Source: Kiritimatiellia bacterium (GTDB taxonomy: Bacteria; Verrucomicrobiota; Kiritimatiellia; UBA8416; SLMC01). Taken from it: a DNA stretch of 9,321 nt. The DNA is taken from positions 1 through 9,321 of the forward strand of contig SLMC01000297.1 in NCBI GenBank assembly GCA_007133745.1. Direction: 5' to 3'. The notes beneath the pieces were generated by a model. That model was not told the origin of the DNA and searched no databases. It saw nothing but the letters and a program-made list of their open reading frames with translations. Position numbers and translations under genes: made by a program. Shown in pieces: positions 1 through 5,678 of the stretch (its first letter is position 1; the number at the start of each line of letters is the position of its first letter).

Positions 1-199
1 CGGCGGCCGGCAGATCGTCCGGCGTCTTGCCGAACGGCATGACCAGCAGGTCCACATCGTAACCCAGCTCGGCCAGAACGCGCACGTTATGGTTGACGCG
101 CAAGGGAGTGCCGCGCCATTCCAGAAAAGGTTGCGGCGCGATAAACAAGACGCGCGGCTTGTCCGCATGAAGGTTGGTTATGGTTGATGATGAATTCAT
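1..199 (-). CDS. Glycosyltransferase, family 4 type (N-terminal fragment; runs off left edge)
   Basis: Reading leftward from ATG at 199-197, 66 codons are open to the window edge. After a short polar N-terminus the protein has a hydrophobic beta strand (PRVLFIAPQPF, about residues 14-24), then RGTPLRVN, then a helix and a second strand (LAELGYDVDLLVMPFG). This is the usual start of GT-B fold glycosyltransferases of the GT4 group: first Rossmann strand, RGTP-type glycine loop, and the 'GHxVDLLTYPxG' strand. Such enzymes move a sugar from a nucleotide donor to a lipid or glycan acceptor at the cytoplasmic face of the membrane. The catalytic C-terminal domain lies outside the window, so donor and acceptor cannot be told. 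An in-frame ATG at 211-209 would add four residues (MHRP); neither start has a strong ribosome binding site. The gene is divergent from cysK. Confidence 0.72.
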   Translation of the reverse strand, partial: MNSSSTITNLHADKPRVLFIAPQPFLEWRGTPLRVNHNVRVLAELGYDVDLLVMPFGKTPDDLPAA

Positions 200-306
200 G
201 GGACGATGCATAGCGTATAAGCCGTCTTTTGACGAGTAAAAAAGCGATGCCGTATGGCCGCCCGCCGGCCCGCCGGCGTAAAGCAAAGAAACCGCGTAGA
301 CACGGA

Positions 307-428
307 GAAGAGTTTCAACACGAAGGACACGAAGAGTACGAAGGGAATGAAAGGCGGAAGGAAGCCGCAAAGAGGCGCAAGAAGCGCAAGAAAGCTTGAA
401 CCGCGAATGGACGCGAATGAACGCGAAG
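307..428. repeat. Cluster of three 9-10-nt degenerate tandem arrays with leader motif
   Basis: Positions 307-319 read GAAGAGTTTCAAC. Then come three 9-nt units at 318-344 with core ACGAAG (ACACGAAGG, ACACGAAGA, GTACGAAGG), three 9-nt units at 365-391 with core CGCAAGA, and three 10-nt units at 399-428 with core ACGCGAAT. The cores differ, but the period and the purine-rich style are shared. The same leader and array architecture recurs at 4191-4271 and 5293-5406. Role unknown. Confidence 0.8.
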
Positions 429-435
429 GATGTAG

Positions 436-455
436 GCCGACCCTCTGCGGTCGGC
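436..455. repeat. REP-like stem-loop
   Basis: GCCGACC (436-442), a six-base loop, then GGTCGGC (449-455): a perfect 7-bp stem. It directly follows a tandem array and is preceded by GTAG. It resembles in form the palindromes at 5476-5523 and 5854-5868. There is no T-tract, so it does not look like an intrinsic terminator. Confidence 0.5.
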
Positions 456-698
456 GAATAGAACTCAAAACGTTTGCCATCCGCATTGCACTGTGCTATA
501 TCTTCCGCATTGGATCAAGCCCTTCGTGTTCGAGGCGCAAAGGGTTCGAGAGGGTCGTGAGGGTGTGGTATGGCCGCGCAGGAGTTAGCGCATAACGCCT
601 GGCTTCCGGGGGAGAACAGCCGATCCGCTACAAAGGCTTGATAGAGTGTTTGCCTCTCTGACGGGATGAATTTCTTGACAGAACGGGCGGAATAAACG

Positions 699-707
699 AG
701 AGGGGGT
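699..707 (+). promoter_or_regulatory. Ribosome binding site of cysK
   Basis: The purine-rich stretch GAGAGGGGG (about 698-706) ends seven bases before ATG 714. This supports that start, which also gives the canonical N-terminus (YFEDNALSIGHTPL). Confidence 0.6.
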
Positions 708-713
708 ACGATC

Positions 714-1667
714 ATGAATTATTTCGAAGACAATGCGTTGTCGATCGGCCATACGCCGCTGGTGCGGTTGAGAAAAATCGTGCCGGCCGACGGGCCGCTC
801 GTGCTGGCCAAGATCGAAGGCCGCAATCCCGCCTATTCGGTCAAGTGCCGGATCGGCGCCGGCATGGTGCGGGATGCGGAAAAACGGGGCGTGCTCAAGC
901 CGGGCGGCGGCATTATCGAGCCGACCAGCGGCAATACCGGCATCGCGTTGGCCTATGTGGGGGCGGCCCGCGGCTATACGGTGACGCTGACCATGCCGGA
1001 AACCATGAGTGTGGAACGGCGCAAGGTCCTGAAAGCGCTGGGCGCCGAGGTGGTTCTGACCGACGGGAAACTCGGCATGGCCGGCGCGATCGCCAAGGCC
1101 AAGGAATTGGCCGAGGCCGAGCCGGACCGCTATTTCATGCCGCAGCAGTTCATGAATCCGGCCAATCCCGCCGTGCACGAGGAAACGACCGGCCCCGAAA
1201 TATGGGCGGATACGGACGGCGCCGTCGATGTGCTGGTCTCGGGGGTCGGCACCGGCGGCACGATTACGGGCGTGTCGCGTTATATCAAGAAGACTTGCGG
1301 CAAGGCGATGCTGTCGGTGGCGGTCGAGCCCGCACAAAGCCCGGTTATCACGCAGACGCGCGCCGGTCAACCGCTTCAGCCCGGCCCGCACAAGATTCAG
1401 GGGATCGGCGCCGGGTTCATCCCGGATGTACTCGATCTCGATTTGATCGACCGCGTGGAAACGGTCGGCAACGAGGAGGCCATGGAGTTTGCGCGCCGTT
1501 TGGCGAAGGAGGAGGGGATGCTGTCCGGCATTTCGTGCGGCGCCGCCGCGTGCGTGGCCGCGCGATTGGCCGCCGACCCCGAGTTCAAAGGCAAAACCAT
1601 CGTTTCGATTCTGCCCGATTCCGGCGAACGCTATTTGTCCACCGAACTTTTTCAGGATGCGTTATGA
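714..1667 (+). CDS. cysK: Cysteine synthase A (O-acetylserine sulfhydrylase)
   Basis: A 317-residue PLP enzyme of the fold-type II family. It replaces the acetyl group of O-acetyl-L-serine with sulfide to give L-cysteine in the cytoplasm. The sequence closely follows the enterobacterial CysK pattern throughout: FEDNxLxIGHTPLVRL at the N-terminus, Schiff-base Lys44 in SVKCRIG, substrate loop TSGNTG (71-76), PLP-phosphate loop GVGTGGT (177-183), GPHKIQGIGAGFIP (224-237), GISCGAA (272-278) carrying the Ser that contacts the pyridine nitrogen, and LPDSGERYLST near the C-terminus. The length is close to the usual 310-325. KIQGIGAGFIP and the overall match favour CysK over CysM. The stop codon overlaps the cutA start (ATGA), so the two are co-translated. 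The partner serine acetyltransferase gene lies 2.6 kb downstream on the same strand. Product assignment is very secure. Confidence 0.97.
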   Translation: MNYFEDNALSIGHTPLVRLRKIVPADGPLVLAKIEGRNPAYSVKCRIGAGMVRDAEKRGVLKPGGGIIEPTSGNTGIALAYVGAARGYTVTLTMPETMSVERRKVLKALGAEVVLTDGKLGMAGAIAKAKELAEAEPDRYFMPQQFMNPANPAVHEETTGPEIWADTDGAVDVLVSGVGTGGTITGVSRYIKKTCGKAMLSVAVEPAQSPVITQTRAGQPLQPGPHKIQGIGAGFIPDVLDLDLIDRVETVGNEEAMEFARRLAKEEGMLSGISCGAAACVAARLAADPEFKGKTIVSILPDSGERYLSTELFQDAL

Positions 1668-1990
1668 GCGCTGAAACGAACGTTGCGGCGGTCATGACCA
1701 CGGTGGAGAACGAGGCCGATGCCGACGCGCTGGCGACCGCGTTGGTCGAGGCGCGTTTGGCGGCCTGCGTGCAACGGTTGCCTGTCCGCAGCGTGTATCG
1801 CTGGAAAGAAACCGTTGAAAAAAGCGACGAGATTCTGCTGATCGCCAAAACGCGGCAAAGCCGGGTGGGCGACCTGATCGCCTTTGTCAAGGCCCGCCAC
1901 GCCTACGAAACGCCCGAGATCGTCGCGCTGCCGATCCAGGACGGCTGGCCGCCCTATCTCGAGTGGATCGAGACGGAAACCATCGCATAA
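1664..1990 (+). CDS. cutA: CutA1 family protein (divalent-cation tolerance)
   Basis: A 108-residue protein of the CutA1 family, small trimeric ferredoxin-like-fold proteins related in structure to PII. They were linked to copper/divalent metal tolerance in E. coli, but their true biochemical role remains uncertain. Visible family signatures: AACVQRLPVRSVYRW (34-47), LLIAKTR (58-64), the H-x-Y-E-x-P-E-I segment (79-86), ALPI (88-91) and YLEWI (98-102). Length is typical. The ATG (1664-1666) overlaps the cysK stop in ATGA, with AGGA at 1654-1657 six bases upstream, so translation is probably coupled to cysK. Longer in-frame reading upstream only shadows cysK. Pairing with cysK may reflect that cysteine and metals interact (thiol chelation), but that is inference. 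Confidence 0.93.
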   Translation: MSAETNVAAVMTTVENEADADALATALVEARLAACVQRLPVRSVYRWKETVEKSDEILLIAKTRQSRVGDLIAFVKARHAYETPEIVALPIQDGWPPYLEWIETETIA

Positions 1991-2085
1991 ACAGCGCCTT
2001 GTCGTCAGGAATCATTTTGAACAGAAGGCAACGGAAGAGAAGGATGAAGGAAGACCGAAGACTGAAGACCGCTGTTGCGTTGGAT

Positions 2086-2110
2086 GAGCGGCTCGGCTCT
2101 TGACGGGGCA
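2086..2110 (+). repeat. Fragment of composite palindromic repeat
   Basis: This 25-bp stretch (GAGCGGCTCGGCTCTTGAC, then one mismatch, then GGGCA) matches the reverse complement of 7878-7902 at 24 of 25 positions. The first 13 bases also match 5474-5486. It is the third partial copy of the family that flanks the DUF432-mscS unit. Confidence 0.75.
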
Positions 2111-2114
2111 AAAG

Positions 2115-2161
2115 TAATGACGGAACTCAGTACCGTCTGGCCGTTTGTTGGCCGGTCATTA
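2115..2161. promoter_or_regulatory. Possible branched RNA/DNA secondary structure upstream of metX
   Basis: TAATGAC (2115-2121) pairs with GTCATTA (2155-2161), a 7-bp outer stem. Inside it, CTGGCC (2137-2142) can pair with GGCCGG (2150-2155), and CGG (2121-2123) with CCG (2133-2135), giving a branched fold whose elements partly compete. It does not match any methionine or SAM riboswitch I can recall, and may simply be another intergenic repeat. Confidence 0.3.
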
Positions 2162-2187
2162 AGGTCAACGGGGTCAATACGGTCAAA
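2161..2187. repeat. 9-nt tandem array, GGTCAA core
   Basis: Three 9-nt units (AAGGTCAAC, GGGGTCAAT, ACGGTCAAA) in the metX leader region. The period equals that of the other arrays but the core differs. It abuts the branched structure at 2115-2161. The rest of 1991-2300 is purine-rich GAAG/GAGGAC-type low complexity with no gene apparent. Confidence 0.7.
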
Positions 2188-2300
2188 GGCCGCTTATTGA
2201 AAACCTGGAACCCAGGAACGCTGCCGCAAAAGATCGAGGACAGGGTCGACGACGAGAACGAGTGCGACTGTTTCATTGTGAAACAAAGCGAGGGTTTAAC

Positions 2301-4190
2301 GTGCAGGATGGAACCGATGTCGATGCCGGGGTAGGCAAGGTGGAGACGCGTCTGGCGCGCATCGCCTTGCCCGAAAAGGGGTTCGCGCTGGAATGCGGGC
2401 GAACGCTGCCCGAGTTGACGATCGCCTACGAATCCTATGGCGACTTGGCGGCCGACAAAGGCAATGTCATCTTCATTTGCCATGCCCTGACCGGCGACGC
2501 GCATGTGGCCGGATACCACGACGATCCCGACGGACCGCGCGGCTGGTGGGACGAAATGATCGGGCCGGGCAAGGGGATCGACACGAACTACTACCATGTC
2601 GTGTGCGCCAATATACTCGGCGGCTGCCAGGGTACGACAGGCCCTGCGTCGCTCAATCCGGCGACCGGCCGACCCTATGGCTCCGATTTTCCGCCTGTGA
2701 CCGTTGGCGACATGGTCGATGCGCACCGTCTCTTGCTCGATTATCTGGGCATTGCCAAGCTGGCGGCGGTGATCGGCGGCTCGTTCGGCGGCATGCAGGC
2801 GCTCGACTGGACCATGCGCTACCCCGCTACCGTTCGGCGCTGCATTTGCATTGCCACCGGGAAGAGTCTGTCGTCGCAGGCGCTGGCATTCGACATTGTG
2901 GGGCGCGAAGCGATCACGTCGGACCCGCATTGGCAGGGAGGCGACTATTACGCCAGCGGAACAGCGCCGGATTTCGGACTGGCGCTGGCCAGAAAGCTGG
3001 GGCACATCACCTACCTGTCGCCGGAAATGATGGAAACGAAATTCGGCCGTGTCAAAACGTCGGGCGCGAGCGTCGGCGAACACGAGGGCCCCTCCATGTT
3101 CCAGGTGGAAAGCTACTTGGCGCATCAGGGCGCCAAGTTCATCCGCCGATTCGACGCCAATTCTTATGTCTGCATTACGCGGGCCATGGACAACTACGAT
3201 TTGGTCGAACAGTACGGCTCTCTGACCGAGGCATTCGAGCCGATTTGCGCCAAGATGCTCGTGGTCGCCTTGAGTTCCGATTGGCTTTTCCCGCCTGAGC
3301 AGTCGGTCGAATTGGCCCAAGCCCTTTTGCAGTCAGGCAAGAACGTGTCCTATTGCCGCTTGCAGGCGCCGCACGGGCACGACGCTTTTCTTGTCGACAT
3401 CCGGCATTTGACCGAGGTGATTCATGCCTTTTTGCCGTGGGTGGATGCGGCGGAGCGGCGCAAGAACGATGTCGACTCGACGGACGCCCTGGAGCAAAGC
3501 CGCAGTTTCGGCATGATCGGAAACTGGATTCCTTGCGGAGCGCGCGTGCTCGATATCGGGTGCGGCAACGGCGATCTGCTGACCCTGCTGGCCCGGTCGC
3601 GCGCCGTGCACGGGGTCGGGTTGGACATTGATTTGTCGCATGTTATCGACGTGATCGATCAGGGGCACGACATGTTTCAGGGCAATGCGGACGAAGGGCT
3701 TGGCTGCATTCCGAACGCCGCATTCGACTGCGCCGTGCTGAGCGAGACGCTGCACGTCTTGAGCAAACCCGGCACGGTAATTCGCGAGATGCTGCGCGTG
3801 GCCAAAGAGGGCATTGTGTCTTTTCCCAGCGCGGGCCATTGGCGGCGTCGGCTTAAGCTGCTGTTTGCCGGGACCATGCCGTTGCGTCCGGCGGAAACGC
3901 ACTCGGATTCCGGCGCGTCGACGGTCATGCAGGCGTTCACGCTGCGCGACTTCGAGGCGTTGTGTCGGGCGCACGATGTCGACATTCTGGAGATGGCGTG
4001 CGTTCCCTCTGGACTTGCGAGCCGGATTCTGGTTAAAGCAGGACTGTGTCGGCTAGGCGCGGACCGGGTTGTGGCGCGATTGGCTCGCAAGAAACCCGGA
4101 AGAACGAGCCGTCCGCCGTGCGTGGCGTACGATAAGGAGCGGATGACCCGGCGCGGCAATGTAGAAGGCAGAGAAAAGAAAGCCCGCTAA
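2301..4190 (+). CDS. metX: Homoserine O-acetyltransferase fused to MetW-like methyltransferase domain
   Basis: The 629-residue product joins two proteins usually encoded separately. The MetX half (about 15-380) is an alpha/beta hydrolase that transfers acetyl from acetyl-CoA to L-homoserine for methionine synthesis. It shows HALTGDAH (61-68), GCQGTTGPASLNP (108-120), nucleophile elbow GGSFGG (159-164, Ser161), Asp327 in SSDWLFPP and His360 in GHDAFL; this triad spacing fits known MetX. The C-terminal half (about 400-585) is MetW-like: SAM motif VLDIGCGNGDLL (416-427), GVGLDID, GNADEGL, LSETLHVL, REMLRV and IVSFPSAGHWRRRL. Usual MetX is about 350-380 residues and MetW about 200, so both are near full length. 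The YDTPN-type motif usual in MetW is absent (see findings). I chose GTG 2301, with GAGGG at 2290-2294 six bases upstream, over GTG 2262, which would add 13 poorly conserved residues. The last dozen codons lie in an intergenic-type repeat. Confidence 0.9.
   Translation: MQDGTDVDAGVGKVETRLARIALPEKGFALECGRTLPELTIAYESYGDLAADKGNVIFICHALTGDAHVAGYHDDPDGPRGWWDEMIGPGKGIDTNYYHVVCANILGGCQGTTGPASLNPATGRPYGSDFPPVTVGDMVDAHRLLLDYLGIAKLAAVIGGSFGGMQALDWTMRYPATVRRCICIATGKSLSSQALAFDIVGREAITSDPHWQGGDYYASGTAPDFGLALARKLGHITYLSPEMMETKFGRVKTSGASVGEHEGPSMFQVESYLAHQGAKFIRRFDANSYVCITRAMDNYDLVEQYGSLTEAFEPICAKMLVVALSSDWLFPPEQSVELAQALLQSGKNVSYCRLQAPHGHDAFLVDIRHLTEVIHAFLPWVDAAERRKNDVDSTDALEQSRSFGMIGNWIPCGARVLDIGCGNGDLLTLLARSRAVHGVGLDIDLSHVIDVIDQGHDMFQGNADEGLGCIPNAAFDCAVLSETLHVLSKPGTVIREMLRVAKEGIVSFPSAGHWRRRLKLLFAGTMPLRPAETHSDSGASTVMQAFTLRDFEALCRAHDVDILEMACVPSGLASRILVKAGLCRLGADRVVARLARKKPGRTSRPPCVAYDKERMTRRGNVEGREKKAR
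4164..4186. repeat. Repeat copy inside the 3' end of metX-metW
   Basis: Bases 4164-4186 (beginning GAAGGCAGAG and ending AAAGCCCG) match 4248-4271 except for one missing A and one C/G change. The second copy is intergenic. The first encodes the tail residues around EGREKKA, so the C-terminus of the fusion appears to be repeat-derived. Confidence 0.7.
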
Positions 4191-4271
4191 TCACGCGAAT
4201 GAACGCGAATGGGGAAGAGTTTTTAAACAGAAGGCAACGAAGATACTGAAGGCAGAAGAAAAGAAAGCCGG
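4191..4271. repeat. Tandem array, leader motif and repeat copy between metX and cysE
   Basis: Two 10-nt units TCACGCGAAT and GAACGCGAAT (4191-4210) have the same core as the array at 399-428. They are followed by the leader motif GAAGAGTTTTTAAAC (4214-4228) and then AGAAGGCAACGAAG, which is also found with one change near 2021-2036. The second copy of the repeat in the metX tail is at 4248-4271. No promoter or terminator is clear in this 108-bp gap. Confidence 0.75.
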
Positions 4272-4298
4272 GAAAACACGGTTCTGAAGGGTTGTAGT

Positions 4299-5267
4299 AT
4301 GAAGAAAGACGCATGGATGAGCGAGATAGTTCCCGACGCCGTCAAGGCGCTGTCCGATTGCCGGCAGTGCCCGGTCATGGGCACCATGCACAAGGGGCTC
4401 AGCCTGGCGGGCCAGCGCTCTGTGCACCGCGAGCTGGAAACGCTGATCTCCGTGCTTTTCCCGGGCTGTCACGGCCATAAGCCGGCATCGAAGGACGGCC
4501 TGGGAGCCGGGTTGACTGCCGATTTGGAGAAGTCGGTTCCGGCTTTGAAAGACCAGGTGCGCAGCGCCTGGCAGTATCAGTGCACAGTGACGCCGTGCGA
4601 GGATTGCGGACGCTGCGACGAGAAGGCGATCGAGTCCGTCTCGCATCTGGTTCGGAATTTGCCTGTTGTCAAGGCGGTGCTTCAGGAAGACATCACGGCC
4701 GCCTACGAAGGGGATCCCGCCGCGCAATCGCCCATGGAGGTGGTGATCAGCTATCCGGGCGTCTATGCGGTGATGGTGCATCGGCTGGCGCATCTGCTCT
4801 ACGAGCGTGGCGTACCCATGATCCCGCGCATCATGTCCGAGTACGCGCATTCGCGGACCGGCATCGACATTCATCCGGGCGCGAAGATCGGGCCGGGCTT
4901 TTTTATCGATCACGGTACCGGCGTAGTCATTGGCGAGACCTGCGTGATCGGGCGCAGGGTCAAGCTGTACCAGGGCGTAACGCTGGGCGCGCTGAGTTTC
5001 CGGAAAGATGATCAGGGCCGGCTGGTCAAGGGCGTGAAGCGGCATCCCAATGTCGAGGACGGCGTGGTCGTTTACGGCGGAGCCACGATTTTGGGGGACG
5101 TGACCATCGGCGCCGGTTCCGAAATCGGCGGCAACGTTTGGCTGACGCATTCGGTGCCGCCCCGTTCGCGCGTGTACAACCAGCAGCCGCGTCCGCTGGT
5201 CCGTCACGAGAACGGCGCCTGGCACAATGGCGAAGCGCCCTGGAGCGATCCCGGCGCCGGGATATAG
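4299..5267 (+). CDS. cysE: Serine O-acetyltransferase, long form with Cys-rich N-terminal region
   Basis: A 322-residue enzyme acetylating L-serine with acetyl-CoA, the first committed step of cysteine synthesis. The C-terminal left-handed beta-helix (about 180-300) shows the hexapeptide pattern and the SAT signature: EYAHSRTGIDIHPGAKIG, FFIDHGTGVVIGET and YQGVTLGALS. The catalytic His-Asp pair by homology is His205/Asp190, and EGDPAA (137-142) carries another conserved substrate-site Asp. The N-terminal helical part (1-130) is longer than in E. coli CysE (273 residues) and holds seven Cys, with a cluster at 95, 100, 103 and 106 and a CxxC at 21-24. The chain ends in Gly-Ile, the feature by which SAT docks in the CysK active site. 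ATG 4299 has GAAGGG (4286-4291) seven bases upstream. The gap after metX is 108 bp, so shared transcription is possible. Cysteine feedback inhibition is typical of the family. Confidence 0.95.
   Translation: MKKDAWMSEIVPDAVKALSDCRQCPVMGTMHKGLSLAGQRSVHRELETLISVLFPGCHGHKPASKDGLGAGLTADLEKSVPALKDQVRSAWQYQCTVTPCEDCGRCDEKAIESVSHLVRNLPVVKAVLQEDITAAYEGDPAAQSPMEVVISYPGVYAVMVHRLAHLLYERGVPMIPRIMSEYAHSRTGIDIHPGAKIGPGFFIDHGTGVVIGETCVIGRRVKLYQGVTLGALSFRKDDQGRLVKGVKRHPNVEDGVVVYGGATILGDVTIGAGSEIGGNVWLTHSVPPRSRVYNQQPRPLVRHENGAWHNGEAPWSDPGAGI
5248..5263. other. 16-bp perfect palindrome at the cysE 3' end
   Basis: ATCCCGGC followed by its exact reverse complement GCCGGGAT, covering the last codons of cysE just before the TAG stop. 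It could be chance in GC-rich sequence or a small protein-binding or transcript-end structure. Confidence 0.4.
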
Positions 5268-5273
5268 CGTCCT

Positions 5274-5304
5274 TGCCCCCTGCACGGAGGCATAGAGTTT
5301 TTTT
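5274..5304 (+). terminator. Weak terminator-like hairpin after cysE
   Basis: TGCCCC (5274-5279) can pair with GG-A-GGCA (5286-5292, one bulged A) across a six-base loop. Five bases later there is a run of seven T (5298-5304). The spacing is long for an intrinsic terminator, and the T-run also belongs to the repeat leader motif, so this is uncertain. Confidence 0.3.
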
Positions 5305-5406
5305 ACAGGAAGACCGGGGAGACCGGGAAGTTTTTCAACTGCGAAAACCACGGAATGACGCGAAAATCAAGAGTTTTCTACCACGGAAAACGCGGAAAGC
5401 ACGGAA
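5293..5406. repeat. Three successive leader-plus-array modules
   Basis: Leader GAGTTTTTTTAC (5295-5306) precedes two 9-nt units, AGACCGGGG and AGACCGGGA (5311-5328). Leader GAAGTTTTTCAAC (about 5327-5338) precedes a degenerate ACCACGGAATGACGCGAAAA stretch (to about 5365). Leader GAGTTTTCTAC (5371-5381) precedes three 9-nt units with core CACGGAA (5380-5406). The modules are close in architecture but differ in core. Confidence 0.8.
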
Positions 5407-5419
5407 GGGGAGAGGGTAG

Positions 5420-5534
5420 CGTGGGTTCGTGGGTCCATCCGCAAGCTGCGCATGCTGGAGGATGAATTCGTGGAGCGGCTCGGCTTACCGAGCCGGAGAA
5501 TGCCGGACGCGGAAGCGCGTCCGCTCCGCAATCC
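5420..5534 (+). repeat. Composite palindromic repeat, copy 1 (left arm flanking DUF432-mscS)
   Basis: Bases 5434-5485 are the exact reverse complement of 7890-7941 (52 bp). Extending to 5420/7955 gives 64 of 66 matches. A second block, 5502-5534, is the exact reverse complement of 7811-7843 (33 bp). The element contains two perfect 8-bp stem-loops: CGGCTCGG/CCGAGCCG (5476-5495, loop CTTA) and CGGACGCG/CGCGTCCG (5504-5523, loop GAAG). Copy 2 has about 32 extra bases between the two blocks. Confidence 0.9.
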
Positions 5535-5547
5535 TTTGCTGTAATCT

Positions 5548-5678
5548 TCGCCGATCCTAATCGCACTCTTCCCGCTCGCGAATCCTGCCGGAGGCAGCTT
5601 GCTCTTGTGGTTGTCGATACCTACGGAAAACAGCTCCGCAGGGATTGGGGATGAAGAGAGTGCGATTAGGATTGGCGA
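5548..5678. repeat. 131-bp element bounded by 22-bp inverted repeats
   Basis: Bases 5548-5569 and 5657-5678 are reverse complements at 21 of 22 positions (core ATCCTAATCGCACTCT). The 87-bp centre includes the hairpin CTGCC-GGA-GGCAG (5585-5597). The minus strand is open across the element and the adjoining palindromes, but its translation is Ser/Arg-rich and not recognisable. Size and ends are MITE-like, though no target duplication is visible. Confidence 0.65.

Larger units (their letters stand above)
212..713. other. Divergent intergenic region rich in short-period repeats
   Basis: About 500 bp between two divergent genes. Open frames here (for example 254-595) read as low-complexity Lys/Arg/Thr-rich peptides produced by repeats, so I call no gene. 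It contains three tandem arrays (318-344, 365-391, 399-428), a small GC hairpin (CGCCGG/CCGGCG, about 261-276) and a REP-like hairpin at 436-455. The right-hand 200 bp (about 510-700) is less repetitive and presumably holds the cysK promoter. A TTGACA hexamer sits at 675-680, but no matching -10 lies at the right distance. Confidence 0.7.

Noticed and set aside
318..428. CRISPR array
   Set aside because: The units are 9-10 nt and contiguous, with no 20-40-nt repeats separated by unique spacers and no cas genes.
254..595. 113-codon plus-strand open frame
   Set aside because: Its translation (NTKDTKSTKG, LEPRMDANERE) is a direct reading of the tandem arrays, with no family features and no ribosome binding site.
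675..700. TTGACA as cysK -35 box
   Set aside because: No reasonable -10 hexamer lies 15-19 bp downstream, so a promoter cannot be supported here.
1991..2300. SAM or T-box riboswitch before metX
   Set aside because: I could not find the conserved core helices or motifs of these classes; the region is mostly purine-rich repeat sequence.
2127..3320. Long minus-strand open frame opposite metX
   Set aside because: An antisense shadow of a clear coding sequence in GC-rich DNA; the translation is Arg/His/Gln-rich with no family pattern. The same applies to the minus-strand frames opposite cysK, cysE and mscS.
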